A DNA stretch of 64,000 bases from Harmothoe impar (taxonomy: Eukaryota; Annelida; Polychaeta; Phyllodocida; Polynoidae), in assembly GCA_947462335.1 (NCBI GenBank), contig OX381717.1, positions 15,863,166-15,927,165 on the forward strand, written 5' to 3'. The notes under the pieces are model-generated. The model was not told where the DNA came from and did no database searches. It saw only the letters and a program-made list of their open reading frames with translations. The position numbers were made by a program, and so were the translations under genes. Shown piece after piece: positions 43,896 through 55,579 of the stretch (positions within the stretch are counted from its first letter, which is position 1; each line of letters opens with the position of its first letter).

Positions 43896-44187
43896 GGCTG
43901 TGTCTCATGAGGTTGGACTGATGTGAGGGTCTTTGACTGGGTGCCATCTTTGACTGGGTGCCATCTTTGAAAACAGTTTTAGGGCAGGTAAAGTTATATA
44001 TGGAGATATAACCACCGTCATTTTTAAAATTTTATCCCTTACATATCAAAGATGAAATTAAATTTTCTTAAATCTCTTTTTTTTATGGTGGCCGGTCAAA
44101 GATGGCACCCGGTCGAAGATGGCACCCAGTCAAAGGTGGCACCCAATCAAAGACGTTCACATTGGCCCAATCGCATGAGACACAGCC
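43896..44187. mobile_element. GGCTGTGTCTCA miniature transposon, 4 bp target duplication TGAT
   Basis: TGAT at 43892-43895, left end GGCTGTGTCTCATGAGG, right end CGCATGAGACACAGCC, TGAT at 44188-44191. Internal units GACTGGGTGCCATCTTT (two) and their inverse GGTCGAAGATGGCACCC (about four). It occupies the zone where the intron's branch point would normally lie. Confidence 0.88.
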
Positions 44188-44557
44188 TGATTTAATGTAG
44201 CTATATCAGATTTTTCAAATTCTTAATTTTACCTTAAAGAATTTCAAACACTGTAAAAGTATAATATTTAAGAAATAGGGGTGGTCAGTCAAAATGTTTA
44301 CAATATTTCTTCCTAATGGAGCGTATATATAATTATTTTGGGCAATAAGTTTGATATTAAGCAGAATGAGAAGGAATGGAATATAGTGGAATGAAAGGAA
44401 GTTATTTGTGAACATGCTACCTCATTTGAAAATAAATAATCTTAGGAATCCTAATTATTGGATGAACTAGCTTTGTCTAATTCATCAAACCCAATATACA
44501 AACAAAGTTGCTCAGTATCAATGAATCCATCGGCACAGTAGTTTGTTGGTCACATAG

Positions 44558-44820
44558 GGCTGTGTCTCACGACCTTGGGACCGGCTTGGCTTGATAAGGT
44601 CAAAATACTAGCAGCAGGAGGCTAATAATAATTATAACTATGATTATATAACAACCGCCATAACGTTTTTCCAAATCCTTATATATATGAGTATAATTCT
44701 TTTTAAAACACCTTTTTCTGACACCTGGTCAGAGACGGCAGCCGGTCAGAGACGGCAGCCGGTCAGAGACGGCACCCGATCAGAGACAAAAACATTGTCC
44801 CAAGGTCGTGAGACACAGCC
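44558..44820. mobile_element. GGCTGTGTCTCA miniature transposon, 4 bp target duplication ATAG
   Basis: ATAG at 44554-44557 and at 44821-44824. Ends GGCTGTGTCTCACGACC and GGTCGTGAGACACAGCC are perfect inverse copies. On the right side the unit GGTCAGAGACGGCA(C/G)CC is repeated three times. Same intron as the 43896 copy. Confidence 0.9.
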
Positions 44821-45298
44821 ATAGGATCACTGATCATTTGGTGGTATGTAAGGGGGAAGAAAGCTCTCAGGTTTCTACACAACATCCCATTACTACATGA
44901 CAAAACATGTAACTACACTACATCTGCCAACAACACAGTCAAAACACACAGTGATGGTTAATATGTCCTGGTTGCCAGTATGTGGGTCAAACTCACCACT
45001 TTGCAATGGAAAATATGGGTCTTTGGGAACATCCACATGAAACTTTGTTATATAGCTATAATCCTTATAATCTTACTGTACTGTAGCCATGAAAATACCA
45101 TGTAAAATCATGATTTTTCATGGTTTTCATAAAATTGCACACTTTTCATACAAAAGGGCTGGTTGAGATAGAAGAAAATGGATAGCTTCCTTGGAATCCT
45201 TGACATCGATTTAGGGGTGGTAGGTACTCTTAGAATTATTATAAGACAAATATTAACAACATTATGAACTGCCATATGGTAATATCTTCTCTGCTCAA

Positions 45299-45475
45299 TA
45301 TGGCCCCATATGGCGCCATATGGCGCCATATGGCGTAACGGACGCGTAACGGACGCGTAACGGACGCGTAACGGACGCGTAACGGACGCGTAACGGACGC
45401 GTAACGGACGCGTAACGGACGCGTAACGGACGCGTAACGGACGCGTAACGGACGCGTAACGGACGCGTAACGGAC
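45299..45475. repeat. 11 bp satellite GTAACGGACGC (about 13 units) with ATATGGCGCC repeats at its edge
   Basis: 45334-45475 is an almost perfect array of the 11 bp unit; each junction makes ACGCGT, and there are two or three CpG per unit. It is preceded by three to four copies of ATATGGCGCC-type palindromes. The open frame across it on the - strand (TRPLRVRYASV) is a by-product of the period. Confidence 0.95.
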
Positions 45476-47090
45476 ACCTTAAAAGAATAGACCAGCGTAA
45501 TTACTAGTACCAGCATTGATTAGTTGTATTCGAATATATATTCTAATAATGTCTGCACCATGTAGCATTAAAACTGAAATACATTTGACCAGACCAGGTC
45601 AGAAATGACGTCACATGAGACCAAAGTCCACCCAGACACACTCAGCCCATCTCTATTGATTAGTCTAGACACCACTCTAAGGACCTCTTTATTGGTTGCT
45701 TGGTAATCTACGCCAATCTTGGTATGCAATGACAGCCAATTAAGGGCCACTCAATAGCCAATCATAGAGTAGTAGTATTAGCCAATGTCAAATGTACTGT
45801 ATTTGTATAGGATTTGTGTGGCTGGGTAGAAATGTGATCCTTTGTGACGTCACTCTGTTAATCTCTATTTCAGGTTGAAATGTTAAATGCCGCAAATATT
45901 GAGAGTATTTTTATCAGAATATTGTTAAACAATACCGATGCCTCATATATAAGACCACTTGAAATTACGCTGGGCTTTTCTTTTAACATGGTCGTTTTGT
46001 GACTTTAAAATATTGAAAATAGGTGAAAAAATGCAAATATCTACATGCAAATGGTGTCAATTAGTATCAGAAAGAAATGTCCAATCGTTCTAGCCCATTT
46101 TCAATTATGTATTATTATGTTGTTTATTTTAAAATATTTATATAAGAAATAAGATTTTTCTGTAAAACCTAGAAAAGCCAAAAGAAATACCACAAAAATT
46201 CCAAAATCACATCACTGAAAAGGGGAAATCATAAATTTAGTTTGAAGAGATAAATATGTATGATAACTTGTATAGTTCTAATAGAATATTTGGTGTAAAA
46301 TAAATCCACTTTGTTACATCTGGGCATAGTTATTCTGTGCTATTCTCATGAGTCTGAGCCATGTAGCCAGTTGATATACATGATATTGATGCATTGCTGA
46401 ATTATGCGTATGTATTTATCATTTTTTCAACGGTTTAAAGTTAGTACGTCTGATGTGTGGGACAAAAAGAAATGAATGTTCACAAAAAATATATTTGACT
46501 TCCTGTCTGTTGTATTCCTCTTAATTCCCTCCAATTTTGCTCCAGTTTGATTCTTTTGCCCAATATATGGACATTTCGGAATAAAGGCATGCACACTTTT
46601 AATCCTCCCATTGGAAATAGACTAGAAAAGCCCATGGTTTGGGGACATTGAATCCCTTTATGACATATTAACCCCCACTGATGATATTTAATAGATCGGT
46701 ATTCTCTAAATACTATATTTTTACAGCATTTGGAATACATTTAAGTAAGATTTAGAATTGAAGAAAACTCGGATATACCCACTTCAAGTATCCTTTTAAA
46801 GTGTATTGTATTTTTTCAGAAAAAAAATATTGGCAATAAAATTAGTTACAAATTCAAAAAAGAAAAAATCTGATTTGATTTATTTGTAAAATGAAAGGTA
46901 AGATATTTATGATAATCCTATGGTAGAGCAGCCAAAATTGAGCGTTTCCTGCTAACAAAATAACTTTATTTTACGTCAAAATAATGTTTTAATTTTTTAA
47001 ATAATGTTTACTGGGTGGCCTTTCAGGTGTTATCCCAGAATTAGGCCAAACCCAATGGTCTAAACAGGGAAAGCAAATGTCAAAACTTAC
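45476..47090. other. Intron of the lectin-like gene, no features seen
   Basis: AT-rich unique sequence between the 11 bp satellite and the exon at 47091. Short open frames here have no support. Confidence 0.4.
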
Positions 47091-47219
47091 TATCGTGTTC
47101 CGTTCTGTCTCCGTCCACGGTTAAGGTGCTGGATCGGTATCGACTTACCACGGATGTGGAATAGGTCGTCTTACCGAGTGCCTTGTTCAGTGCTTTGTTG
47201 TCAGCGTAACACTCAGCAG
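47091..47219 (-). CDS. Lectin-like gene: first F5/8C-fucolectin domain, N-terminal exon
   Basis: A 129-nt exon, phase 1 to 1, acceptor ATAAATTTCAG|CT, donor CACGATA|GTAAGT. It encodes AECYADNKALNKALGKTTYS, then TSVVSRYRSSTLTVDGDRTEHD. N-K-A-L-G-K-x-T-Y-x-S and T-V-D-G-D are the domain's opening signature. It joins in frame to either signal-peptide exon (both end in phase 1 after A-G). Confidence 0.8.
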
Positions 47220-47310
47220 CTGAAATTTATTGTGTATATAATTACCCCATAATAATATAGGTATAATGCTACCGGTATGACTAGTTACACTGTTGGTTAT
47301 TTTTATCATG

Positions 47311-47372
47311 GTTAGGTTTATACTAAGCCTTTCCTGCCTGCTGGCTCTGTATGCCCCAGGCCAGAGTCAAGG
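47311..47372 (+). CDS. Possible signal-peptide exon on the opposite strand
   Basis: ATG at 47311 gives MVRFILSLSCLLALYAPGQS, then QGCPCSLDDN. It has the shape of a signal peptide with a cleavage site after GQSQG. A weak donor (CAAG|GTTGTC) would make a phase 1 exon ending at 47372. The open frame at 47757-47920 on the same strand (TIYDDGLIEIPHPAYSNSG) looks somewhat protein-like, but its phase link is unproven. Confidence 0.22.
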
Positions 47373-47652
47373 TTGTCCTTGTTCACTGGATGATAACCTA
47401 CCACAGGGATCCACACCTGTGTATTTTTTCCTTTTTTTTAAACATTTAATAAATAAGGGGTGGTTATATGTACCCAAATCGGTCAATCAATTATCTATGT
47501 TGTTGTTTCTCAATACGTTCAGTTAGGTCAGCTTTATAGAAAATTATAGTAGTTTTCTCGTAACCTATTCAAAGGTTCCAGTAATTTTTCAAATTTATCC
47601 AATATAAACCATAAAGTCATCTGCACCTACACTGTCCTATGATCGGTGCTTG

Positions 47653-47742
47653 AGGCAGGGTCTCACCAAATTACTTATGACCGGCAGCCATCTATGACTG
47701 TTCATAGAGTTTTAACTTGTCTTCATTCAGTGAGACTTAGCC
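47653..47742. mobile_element. Decayed, internally deleted GGCTGTGTCTCA-type copy
   Basis: gGGCAGGGTCTCACCAAATTACTTATGACCGGCAGCCATCTATGACTG... ends CAGTGAGACTTAGCC. Both degenerate ends are present with a shortened interior. Confidence 0.5.
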
Positions 47743-47920
47743 TGAGTGGCCCATAATTGGTGGATAGGGCGTACTCTGATTGGAAAACATTACCAAACAA
47801 CCAGTCAAGAACAATCTATGACGATGGTCTGATAGAGATACCACATCCTGCATATTCTAATAGTGGGTATATCAGAATATTGTTAAAACAAGTTTTTATA
47901 GATATGCAAAAAACGTTTAA

Positions 47921-48825
47921 GGTGGGTCGATCCCATTGAATCAAAGTCATCAGAATTTCCCAATTTTTTTTCTGTGAGTACCCTGAATCATTTGAAAATA
48001 GAAAACAAAAACAAAAGTAGGGGTCGCCGAGCTACTTTTTAAAATACGGAATTTTGAAAAATAAAAGTATTTTAATTTTACATTAAAAAAAACGAAAATT
48101 ATGTAAAGATTTCTATGATTTTATTTTCTATCAAAAGATAACCCCAGGTTTCTGAAACATCACACAATGAACACAAGGATAAATACCTTCATTCTAAAAA
48201 TATTTTTGAAGGTTTATCCACCAGCATTCTGGGAAAAAATATCATCTTTTGGTGAAAAGTTGGAATAAATTTTCATTATTTCCTCACATAATCAAAGAAA
48301 AATAGTAGTAAAAGTCATCAGAATTTTCTTAAACTTCCCCAAAAGATTGCTTGGATCATTTGCTGATGAATAAGAGTAATTTTGATATGGGGTGCCGTGC
48401 ATAATTTGAGGGTTTTGGCCCTTTGAAGTAAAAAAGTAATGTAAAAACGGACTAAATCGAACCTTTGAAGCATTGCATTATGGGTAATATCCCAACAATC
48501 CGCATATAAAATGATTTCTTTATGTAGCTTTGGATATATCTAAGCAAGTTATTCACTTTTATGCCCTTTTAAATACCATTTATTACTTCATAAATAAAAG
48601 CTCCTGAAGAATGTTAGAAAATGCCTAAAATACCTATAATTATTATGTCAAAAATACATAGTGCTCTAAAATGCTCAATTTTGCTCAAAATTGCCCGAAA
48701 TTTTTCATGAGGGTAGAAGATCATTCAGGGCACACCCCTACTAAAAGTTGCATGATTCTGACATATCTAAGCCACATGCGCAGAAAGATGCGCAATAGTC
48801 CGTTCTGCAATGGCCGCGATCCACC
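47921..48825. mobile_element. TTAA-flanked 0.9 kb element, copy a
   Basis: TTAA at 47917-47920 and at 48826-48829. Ends GGTGGGTCGATCCC and CCGCGATCCACC are imperfect inverse copies. AT-rich interior with phrases (gaatttcccaatttttt, tagggg tcgc cgagctac) shared with the copies at 52343 and 58003. No transposase frame. Confidence 0.75.
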
Positions 48826-49572
48826 TTAAGTGATTTTACGCAACTCCTTTAAAAAAAATTGCATTCTCCTTTTAGTACAGAGTTAGAAATATGTATTTAT
48901 ATTTTTTTCTATATGTTAATTTACATTTATGCTGAATACTCAGATACCTGTGTAGGGCACCTATTGCAAAAGTCGATGTGATGAAAATGTTATCAAAATC
49001 CTAACATGAACGACAGGTGTGACCCCAGGTCAGCAGATGACCTGGGGCCAATCACCCAAAAGTACAATTGCTCTAAAGGGGCACAAAAACTGGGAATAGA
49101 AAGTATTCGACCATGCCTACCCGTATCATACAGGCCCTGATACTATTGTTGTGTTGCTAGGGCCAAACATTCCATGCTTAGCAACCAGCACAATAGGTGG
49201 GAATAGAAGGTATTTGACCATATTTAACCCCAGTATACAGGTCCTGGGGATTCTATTGGAACTAATGTCTTGTTGCTAGGACCACTATATTACCTAGCAA
49301 CATCAATTCAAAACATTTCATGCCTAGCAGTAGGACTATATCTGACCAATTGACATAGTTATCATCCACCTGAGCCAATAAAACTTCAAATTTCTTCTTA
49401 AACCACTAGCGTGGATGCCTTTGATTCCAGTTGCTCACTAGAATCTAAAGATTATGTTTAGAGCTCAAGTTAAAGCCAGAACTGAACACGTGTTCAGTTC
49501 TGGCTTGTAATAAAAATAAAATGTATTACTAGAAGTAGGCCAAATGGAGTCTCTTTTGAAGGGTTAATTTGC

Positions 49573-50575
49573 TTTTCTTCTAACAATATATTGTAAATGT
49601 CCATGTTTAACCCCATCTGGCATATAAGCCTATGCCAACTTTGGGAGAAATCCTATAACACATCCTATAACACAGACTTATGTTGAGTGACCCGTATATA
49701 CCAGAAGAGCTACACCGGTAGCCACTGAAACCCACAGTGCCTACCTCCCACAGTCCCCTTTCAAGTGGGTCCGTCCCCGTCTGCATACACAAAAATCCTG
49801 ACCGCCGCCGGAAAACAACAAATTACTTAAGCTCATCTCAGTGAACTCTAAATCATCCTATCCTTGCTTCCACTCTACTTACAAGCCCAACAGTCTGCTG
49901 ACAACAGACTCTTGGCACCTGTTTTTTACTTTTCTACACTACTTACTCTCACCCTCAGTATATTACAGTACCTAAAATACTAATACTCATAATGCATATG
50001 GGTCTCTACCCTTAATAGTAAATCGGAGCACATGTCAAAGAATTAATTATGGTGAAATAAAGAGTTCTGCAGCCTTTTCTTCTAACAATATATTGTAAAT
50101 GTCCATGTTTAACCCCATCTGGCATATAAGCCTATGCCAACTTTGGGAGAAATCCTATAACACATCCTATAACACAGACTTATGTTGAGTGACCCGTATA
50201 TACCAGAAGAGCTACACCGGTAGCCACTGAAACCCACAGTGCCTACCTCCCACAGTCCCCTTTCAAGTGGGTCCGTCCCCGTCTGCATACACAAAAATCC
50301 TGACCGCCGCCGGAAAACAACAAATTACTTAAGCTCATCTCAGTGAACTCTAAATCATCCTATCCTTGCTTCCACTCTACTTACAAGCCCAACAGTCTGC
50401 TGACAACAGACTCTTGGCACCTGTTTTTTACTTTTCTACACTACTTACTCTCACCCTCAGTATATTACAGTACCTAAAATACTAATACTCATAATGCATA
50501 TGGGTCTCTACCCTTAATAGTAAATCGGAGCACATGTCAAAGAATTAATTATGGTGAAATAAAGAGTTCTGCAGC
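49573..50575. repeat. 502 bp near-perfect tandem duplication
   Basis: Unit 1 runs from cttttcttctaacaatat at about 49573 to agttctgcagcc at about 50074; unit 2 follows immediately to about 50576. I spotted no differences between units. It must be either very recent or an assembly duplication. Confidence 0.95.
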
Positions 50576-50576
50576 C

Positions 50577-51247
50577 ACTTAAAATCATGCAAATGAAGTA
50601 GCCGCGCTGGAACAAAAAAAAAAACCTCATGTCCAAAAGGTGTTTATTACTGTAACAGTGCCTTCGGCAATTGGGTCGCAGAGAAAAAACTATCACAGAA
50701 AAATGAAAATGTAATAGAGGAAATGCACTGCGAACTGTAAATTAGCAGGGCCATTTTCACCCCCACTCCTTCCAGGACAGCGACCCCCCCTTCCTCCCTC
50801 CAGGCCCTGGAAACCCCCCCCCCAATGCCGCTTCACAGTCAACTATACAGTGGCCTGGCAGAGCTGGTCGTGCATCGTCTGTCCGAAACACATCACCAGG
50901 TGCGCTGTTGGTAGCAACCTCAATCTCCAAGCAGATACTTTCAGACATGCCCAAGCCAGACGTTAAGGCTGGGCATCACTTTTCTAAGTAATTTTTACTG
51001 TTGTATCGTCACGAGGAAATACAATTTGTATGTATTGTTAAATTCTGTAGTATTCGATCCACATTCTTTTACAGATTTGTTACATTGTATTCTTGGGCCC
51101 TGTTTTTGTAGAAAACAATGGTGGATTTTTACAACTTTTGTTACCTGTTGTCGCCAGGGGATCTGCACGAGAATAAACTGTTTTAAATGTAGAGCCTGTA
51201 TCCAATATATTTGTATAATGAGATTTAGAGGAGGAGAAGAACGTTAA
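50577..51247. other. Intron 1 of the lectin-like gene, no features seen
   Basis: Mixed sequence with C runs at 50785 and 50812; short frames on both strands lack support. Confidence 0.4.
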
Positions 51248-51580
51248 GGCTGTGTCTCACGACCTTGGGCCAATGTTTTTGTTCTCTGACCGGGTGCCAG
51301 CTCTGACCGGGTGCCAGCTCTGACCGGGTGCCAGCTCTGACCGGCCTGAATAAAATCGGGTTATTTAAGGCAGATGTAGATAGAATTTGTCTGAAAAGGT
51401 TGATGGATGTTATAACGCTCTAAACTAGTCATTAGTTGTCCATATTTATCATCATCTGACCTAAATAACCCGTTTTTATTCAGGCCGGTCAGAGCTGGCA
51501 CCCGGTCAGAGCTGGCACCCTATCAGAGCTGGCACCCAGTCAGAGACAAAAACATTGGCCCAAGGTCGTGAGACACAGCC
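51248..51580. mobile_element. GGCTGTGTCTCA miniature transposon, 4 bp target duplication TTAA
   Basis: The longest copy (333 bp). TTAA at 51244-51247 and 51581-51584; ends GGCTGTGTCTCACGACC / GGTCGTGAGACACAGCC. GACCGGGTGCCAGCTCT is repeated three times on the left and its inverse (CAGAGCTGGCACCC) three times on the right, so the internal repeats mirror each other. Confidence 0.92.
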
Positions 51581-51979
51581 TTAAGTACATAGTAAATCGG
51601 AATAATATATAACCCGCATTAAAGGTTATCCTTGAGAAAGTATGGCTTATGTAGATGCAATACAATAGCATGTATCATTAGGAATATTGTAACAAATCAG
51701 AAAGCAATTCATTTGGCATAATAACAAATTGATCAATGAATAGGATTTCATAAAACCTCAAGCTTGAAAACTATTCTGATCATGATATGTCGATGCAGGA
51801 CTGGTGAACAACTCACTGACTCTGTATTTGTGCATCATACTGCTCCTTCAAGAGAGTATCAACCTGGTTGGGGGGGAGATACATCAAGCTAAACTTGGCA
51901 GATTACTTACAAGGACTGCATGCATGCATCGTGGTAGAAAAAAGGGGAATGGTGCATTGCAGTACTAGGTTGCCATTGA

Positions 51980-52338
51980 CCCTTTAAGGAGGGCATGTCA
52001 GTAGGGATGGCAGAATGCCTTAATGCGTAATTACCTTGGTCGTCTTTACACATGAATGCAGGAATGTCAAGTAACTCATCAGGGCTGCATTGGCGCATCA
52101 TGCCAACCTTTAGGGAGTGTCGCAAACCTCTGGGTTGACATAATGCTTGAATGCAGCCCTGACAGGTATATAATTATTATTTCATCAGAACTGCATCGGT
52201 GCATCAAGCTGACCCTTAGGGAGCATATCCACCCCATAGTGTTGGCATGACGCTTGAATACAGCACTGGCAAGTTATTCATCAGAGCTACATTCATGCAT
52301 CATGATTTAACCGTCATGATGCATTAAGGCATCATGGT
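51980..52338. mobile_element. TGATGCA-type miniature element abutting a 0.9 kb TTAA element
   Basis: Starts ACCCTTTAAGGAGGGCATG and contains three or more rounds of the inner palindromes (tgcattggcgcatcatgcc, gcatgacgcttgaatacagc). The right end merges with TTAA at 52339-52342, the left flank of the next element. Confidence 0.65.
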
Positions 52339-52342
52339 TTAA

Positions 52343-53248
52343 GGTTGATCGCTACTCATTGAATATGGACTCCTGCGCAGCTCTCTGCGCATATAGCTTT
52401 AAATTGTCAGAATAGGCTGATATTTGGGAACTAGATCCATGTACATGGACACTAAGCCAGATCCAAAAATTGGACAATTACGAGCAAAATTAAGCATTTT
52501 ATCCCACTTTGAATATTTGATGTATTTGGAGCCACTGATATTTGCTATTTTTAACATAAATTAGAATATTGGAATTATTTACCAATAAATCATTATCGAG
52601 ATTGATATAGATCTCATCACTGTGCTTCAAACAACCAAGAGTATAAAAAATATACACTTTTTACCCCGATCCTTGGCTTTTAACCCATTATTTTGGCCTT
52701 TACATATGAGATTTAGACAGTTTTTGTCCTATTTTTTTTACTTTAAAGGCCCAAAACCCTAAAAATATGCGCGGGACCCCCTATCAAAATTACTTTTTTA
52801 TGTTAGCAAATGATCTAAACTATTTTTTGAGAAAGTAAAAAAAAAAGTCTATGGGTTATTTTTGCTATTTTTAAAGATTTTGTTGAAAAATTTAGCATCA
52901 AATTTAATCAATCGTCCTAATACCACCACATTTTTTCAGAAAAGGGTTGTTTTTGGACCATAATTTTATTTTTTCCCATTTAAGGACACAATAAAGGATT
53001 ATTCATGTCAAATATGACATTGATGTGGGCAGTGGTTCACTAAGAAAAAAAATTGTGAAAATTTCCCAATTTTTGGTATTTTTTGCCAAAAATATAAAGT
53101 ACTATTTTTTTTCAAAAATCTGTATAAAAAAAAGTAGCTCGGGACACCCCCTATTTTTTTACATTTTCCATTTCTTAATGATCTAAACTACTTTAAGGCA
53201 AAAAATTAGGAAATTCTATGGATGAAAAGTTAAGAGTAGCGATCAACC
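52343..53248. mobile_element. TTAA-flanked 0.9 kb element, copy b (best preserved ends)
   Basis: TTAA at 52339-52342 and 53249-53252. Ends GGTTGATCGCTACTC and GAGTAGCGATCAACC are perfect inverse copies. The interior is AT-rich and shares CCCTAAAAATATGCGCGGGA and the following accccctatcaaaattac with the copy at 58003. Confidence 0.85.
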
Positions 53249-53311
53249 TTAAAGCAGTAGGTTGCCTTTAAAGAGCTAACTAGTAACTGTACCACGCCAC
53301 CACTCCACAAA

Positions 53312-53480
53312 TAATTAAAGACCACAAGTTTTACTGTCCACGGTCCAAGTGACATGTATGTAATATTCATTAAACTCATACTGAATCACTGTTTGTGCCT
53401 CATGGCAACCTGTGTTATGACTGCTGCTACTGCCGTACTCAACACTAGTTGGGCCACTCCAATTTAAACTCTGTGTTTCT
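53312..53480 (-). CDS. Possible coding fragment in intron 1 of the lectin-like gene
   Basis: After ACGATCACAG the minus strand reads SNTCGEETQSLNWSGPTS, a Ser-rich stretch and CHEAQTVIQYEFNEYYIHV, ending TWTVDSKTCGL and TAA. Amino-acid make-up (Cys, Trp, Tyr) looks extracellular, but the acceptor is poor and I do not recognise a family. It could be a terminal exon of an alternative transcript or an old exon copy. Confidence 0.25.
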
Positions 53481-53812
53481 TCACCACATGTGTTACTGTG
53501 ATCGTCTCTTGGAGATATCATTTTGATTTTCATGGCAAAACATCATACAAATGGACAAATATAGCCACATTTTGTATCAAAGCTTACAGTGCTAACTGTC
53601 GCAAAGGGAAACATACACATTTAATACTGTTTAAGAAACACATTATTTTTATTACAAAAACGGAAACTTTGTTTTTCATAAGCTTACTTTCCCCTACATA
53701 TTCGGCGCTCAGCAAACGAAAAAAAAGAGCCCTCATCATATTTCTCATGACTTGGTGATGAGAAACAATTATTTTTGGAATGGCCTTACAAACCATTTTC
53801 AATTTCCCTTAA

Positions 53813-54050
53813 ACATTTAAGGAGGGCATGTCAATAAAATACGACATGTGTCGTCAGAATGCATCTATGCAGACCCAGTGAGTAACTCGCTGGTGCTGCA
53901 TTCAAGCATCATGCCGACCCTATGGGGTTGAGATACTCCCTAAGTGTCTGCATGATGCATCAATGCATTTCTTGTGAGTTTCTCACCGGGGCTGCACTGG
54001 TGCATTATGACGACCAATGTACTCTTTTAGCAACATCTGTCCTTAAAGGA
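53813..54050. mobile_element. TGATGCA-type miniature element, TTAA-flanked
   Basis: TTAA at 53809-53812 and 54051-54054. Ends ACATTTAAGGAGGGCATG and ATCTGTCCTTAAAGGA, with the inner GAGTAACTCGCTGG...GCATCATGCC palindromes. Confidence 0.72.
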
Positions 54051-54268
54051 TTAACAGTTGAAAGTTCTTTATTATCCTATATACACCCTTTGTTATCATG
54101 ATGCTTAGATGCTCGCCAGGGCAGCATGGATGTATCATGTCTACCATTTACAAGGTGTGATACCTGGATGCAGCACTGGTGACGTATGTAAAGGTACTTA
54201 CCAGGGCTGCATTTATGCTTCAAGAAAAGCAAATGGTCATAATGGGTTATAGCATTATGCATCCTTCA

Positions 54269-54482
54269 ACCCCTTAAGGAAGGCTGTCGCTAAAAGATGA
54301 CGTTTGTCATCATGATGCACCAATGCAGCCCAGCAAGTAAATCGCCGGGGCTGCATGGTGCTTCACTGTAGGGTCGGCATGATGCATGAATGTAGCACTG
54401 GTGAGTTACTTGCCAGGGCAGCATTCATGCATCATGACGATCAAGGACATGATGTATTAAGGCATCATGCCGTCCTTAAGGG
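54269..54482. mobile_element. TGATGCA-type miniature element
   Basis: Left end ACCCCTTAAGGAAGGCTGTC, right end TCATGCCGTCCTTAAGGG followed by TTAA at 54483-54486. A more diverged relative fills 54060-54260. Confidence 0.7.
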
Positions 54483-55579
54483 TTAAAGGATTAATCATTC
54501 TAGATTATGTGTTTATATGCACCAATGCTGGTACAGCTGTATCATTCCTGTACGGTTGGCACAAGTGCATCCCTGGAGAGTTACTTATCAGGTGTGTCCT
54601 CTATGATTTTCAGCATGCTGCCTCTGAGATTTTGCACGATGATTCCCCTATATATAAAACGGCATTATTTCATCGCTGGTACCCACCACATTGAATTAGC
54701 CTTGAGGTGCATGACAGGACCAGATGAACCAAAAGAGGCTAGATCAAAATATGTACTTTTTTCAAAGCTAACTCGATTTTCTTCTCGATTTTACTTCAAT
54801 TATTATTTTGAATACTTTACGTATGCTCATCCATCTTTCTATCAGACTTATTGTCAGAATGTCATTGTTTGTTAAAGAAAATCAACATGAATAGAGTGCA
54901 ATACAAATACTCTTGCACTGTGGACCTAGCAACAAGAGGCAGCAAATTCCGACAAATTCCGCCATCTTTTCTTGCATCAAAAGGGCAGTAAAATAACTAA
55001 TCTATCAAATATTTGGGATTGAATGCAATGGAGTTTCACAGTAAATACCCCATTCATCTTCACCTATGAGGGTACTAGTATAAACTGTTCAAATAAGTAA
55101 GTTAACTTGAACTAAAATTCTGAGCCGAGACCCTCCTCAAGAATCTGTTAGGAGAGTGAGTTGTCGCGCGCCTCTTAGTTGCTAGGGTGATGTAGGGCGG
55201 AGGGACGCCAGTCGCTGGTCACTCTCCGAGCAGAGGCTTAGTGTCCCCGCTCTCGTACCACTATGGTGAGGGACTGCAGCTGGGGGGGAGGGGCGTAGAT
55301 CACCGCCGCAGTCCCGGTCTATGTCATTCAGCGTAGTAGTATAAGCAGCCAGACACGCCAGCTAGGGGGGGGGGAGTGTGAGGCAAAGACGGGATCATGT
55401 TGGTGAAAATCGTAGGCTATATTTTCTCTTGGATTTTTTTTTTTTTACAATATCCAGTCGCCGAAGGCGCTGGTAACAAAATAAATATGGACCATTATGC
55501 TTTCTTTTCAGGTTTAAACATCAGTCCAATGAATTAAATAAAAGGCTAGTAAACCGTTTGTGAAAGTGCTCTTGGTAAA

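Noticed and set aside
45295..45516. Open frame with TRPLRVRYASV repeats
   Set aside because: By-product of the 11 bp satellite (11 codons per three units); no splice or start context.
54507..54875. 122-codon + strand frame
   Set aside because: Begins in the degenerate flank of TGATGCA-type repeats; composition and lack of splice context suggest chance.
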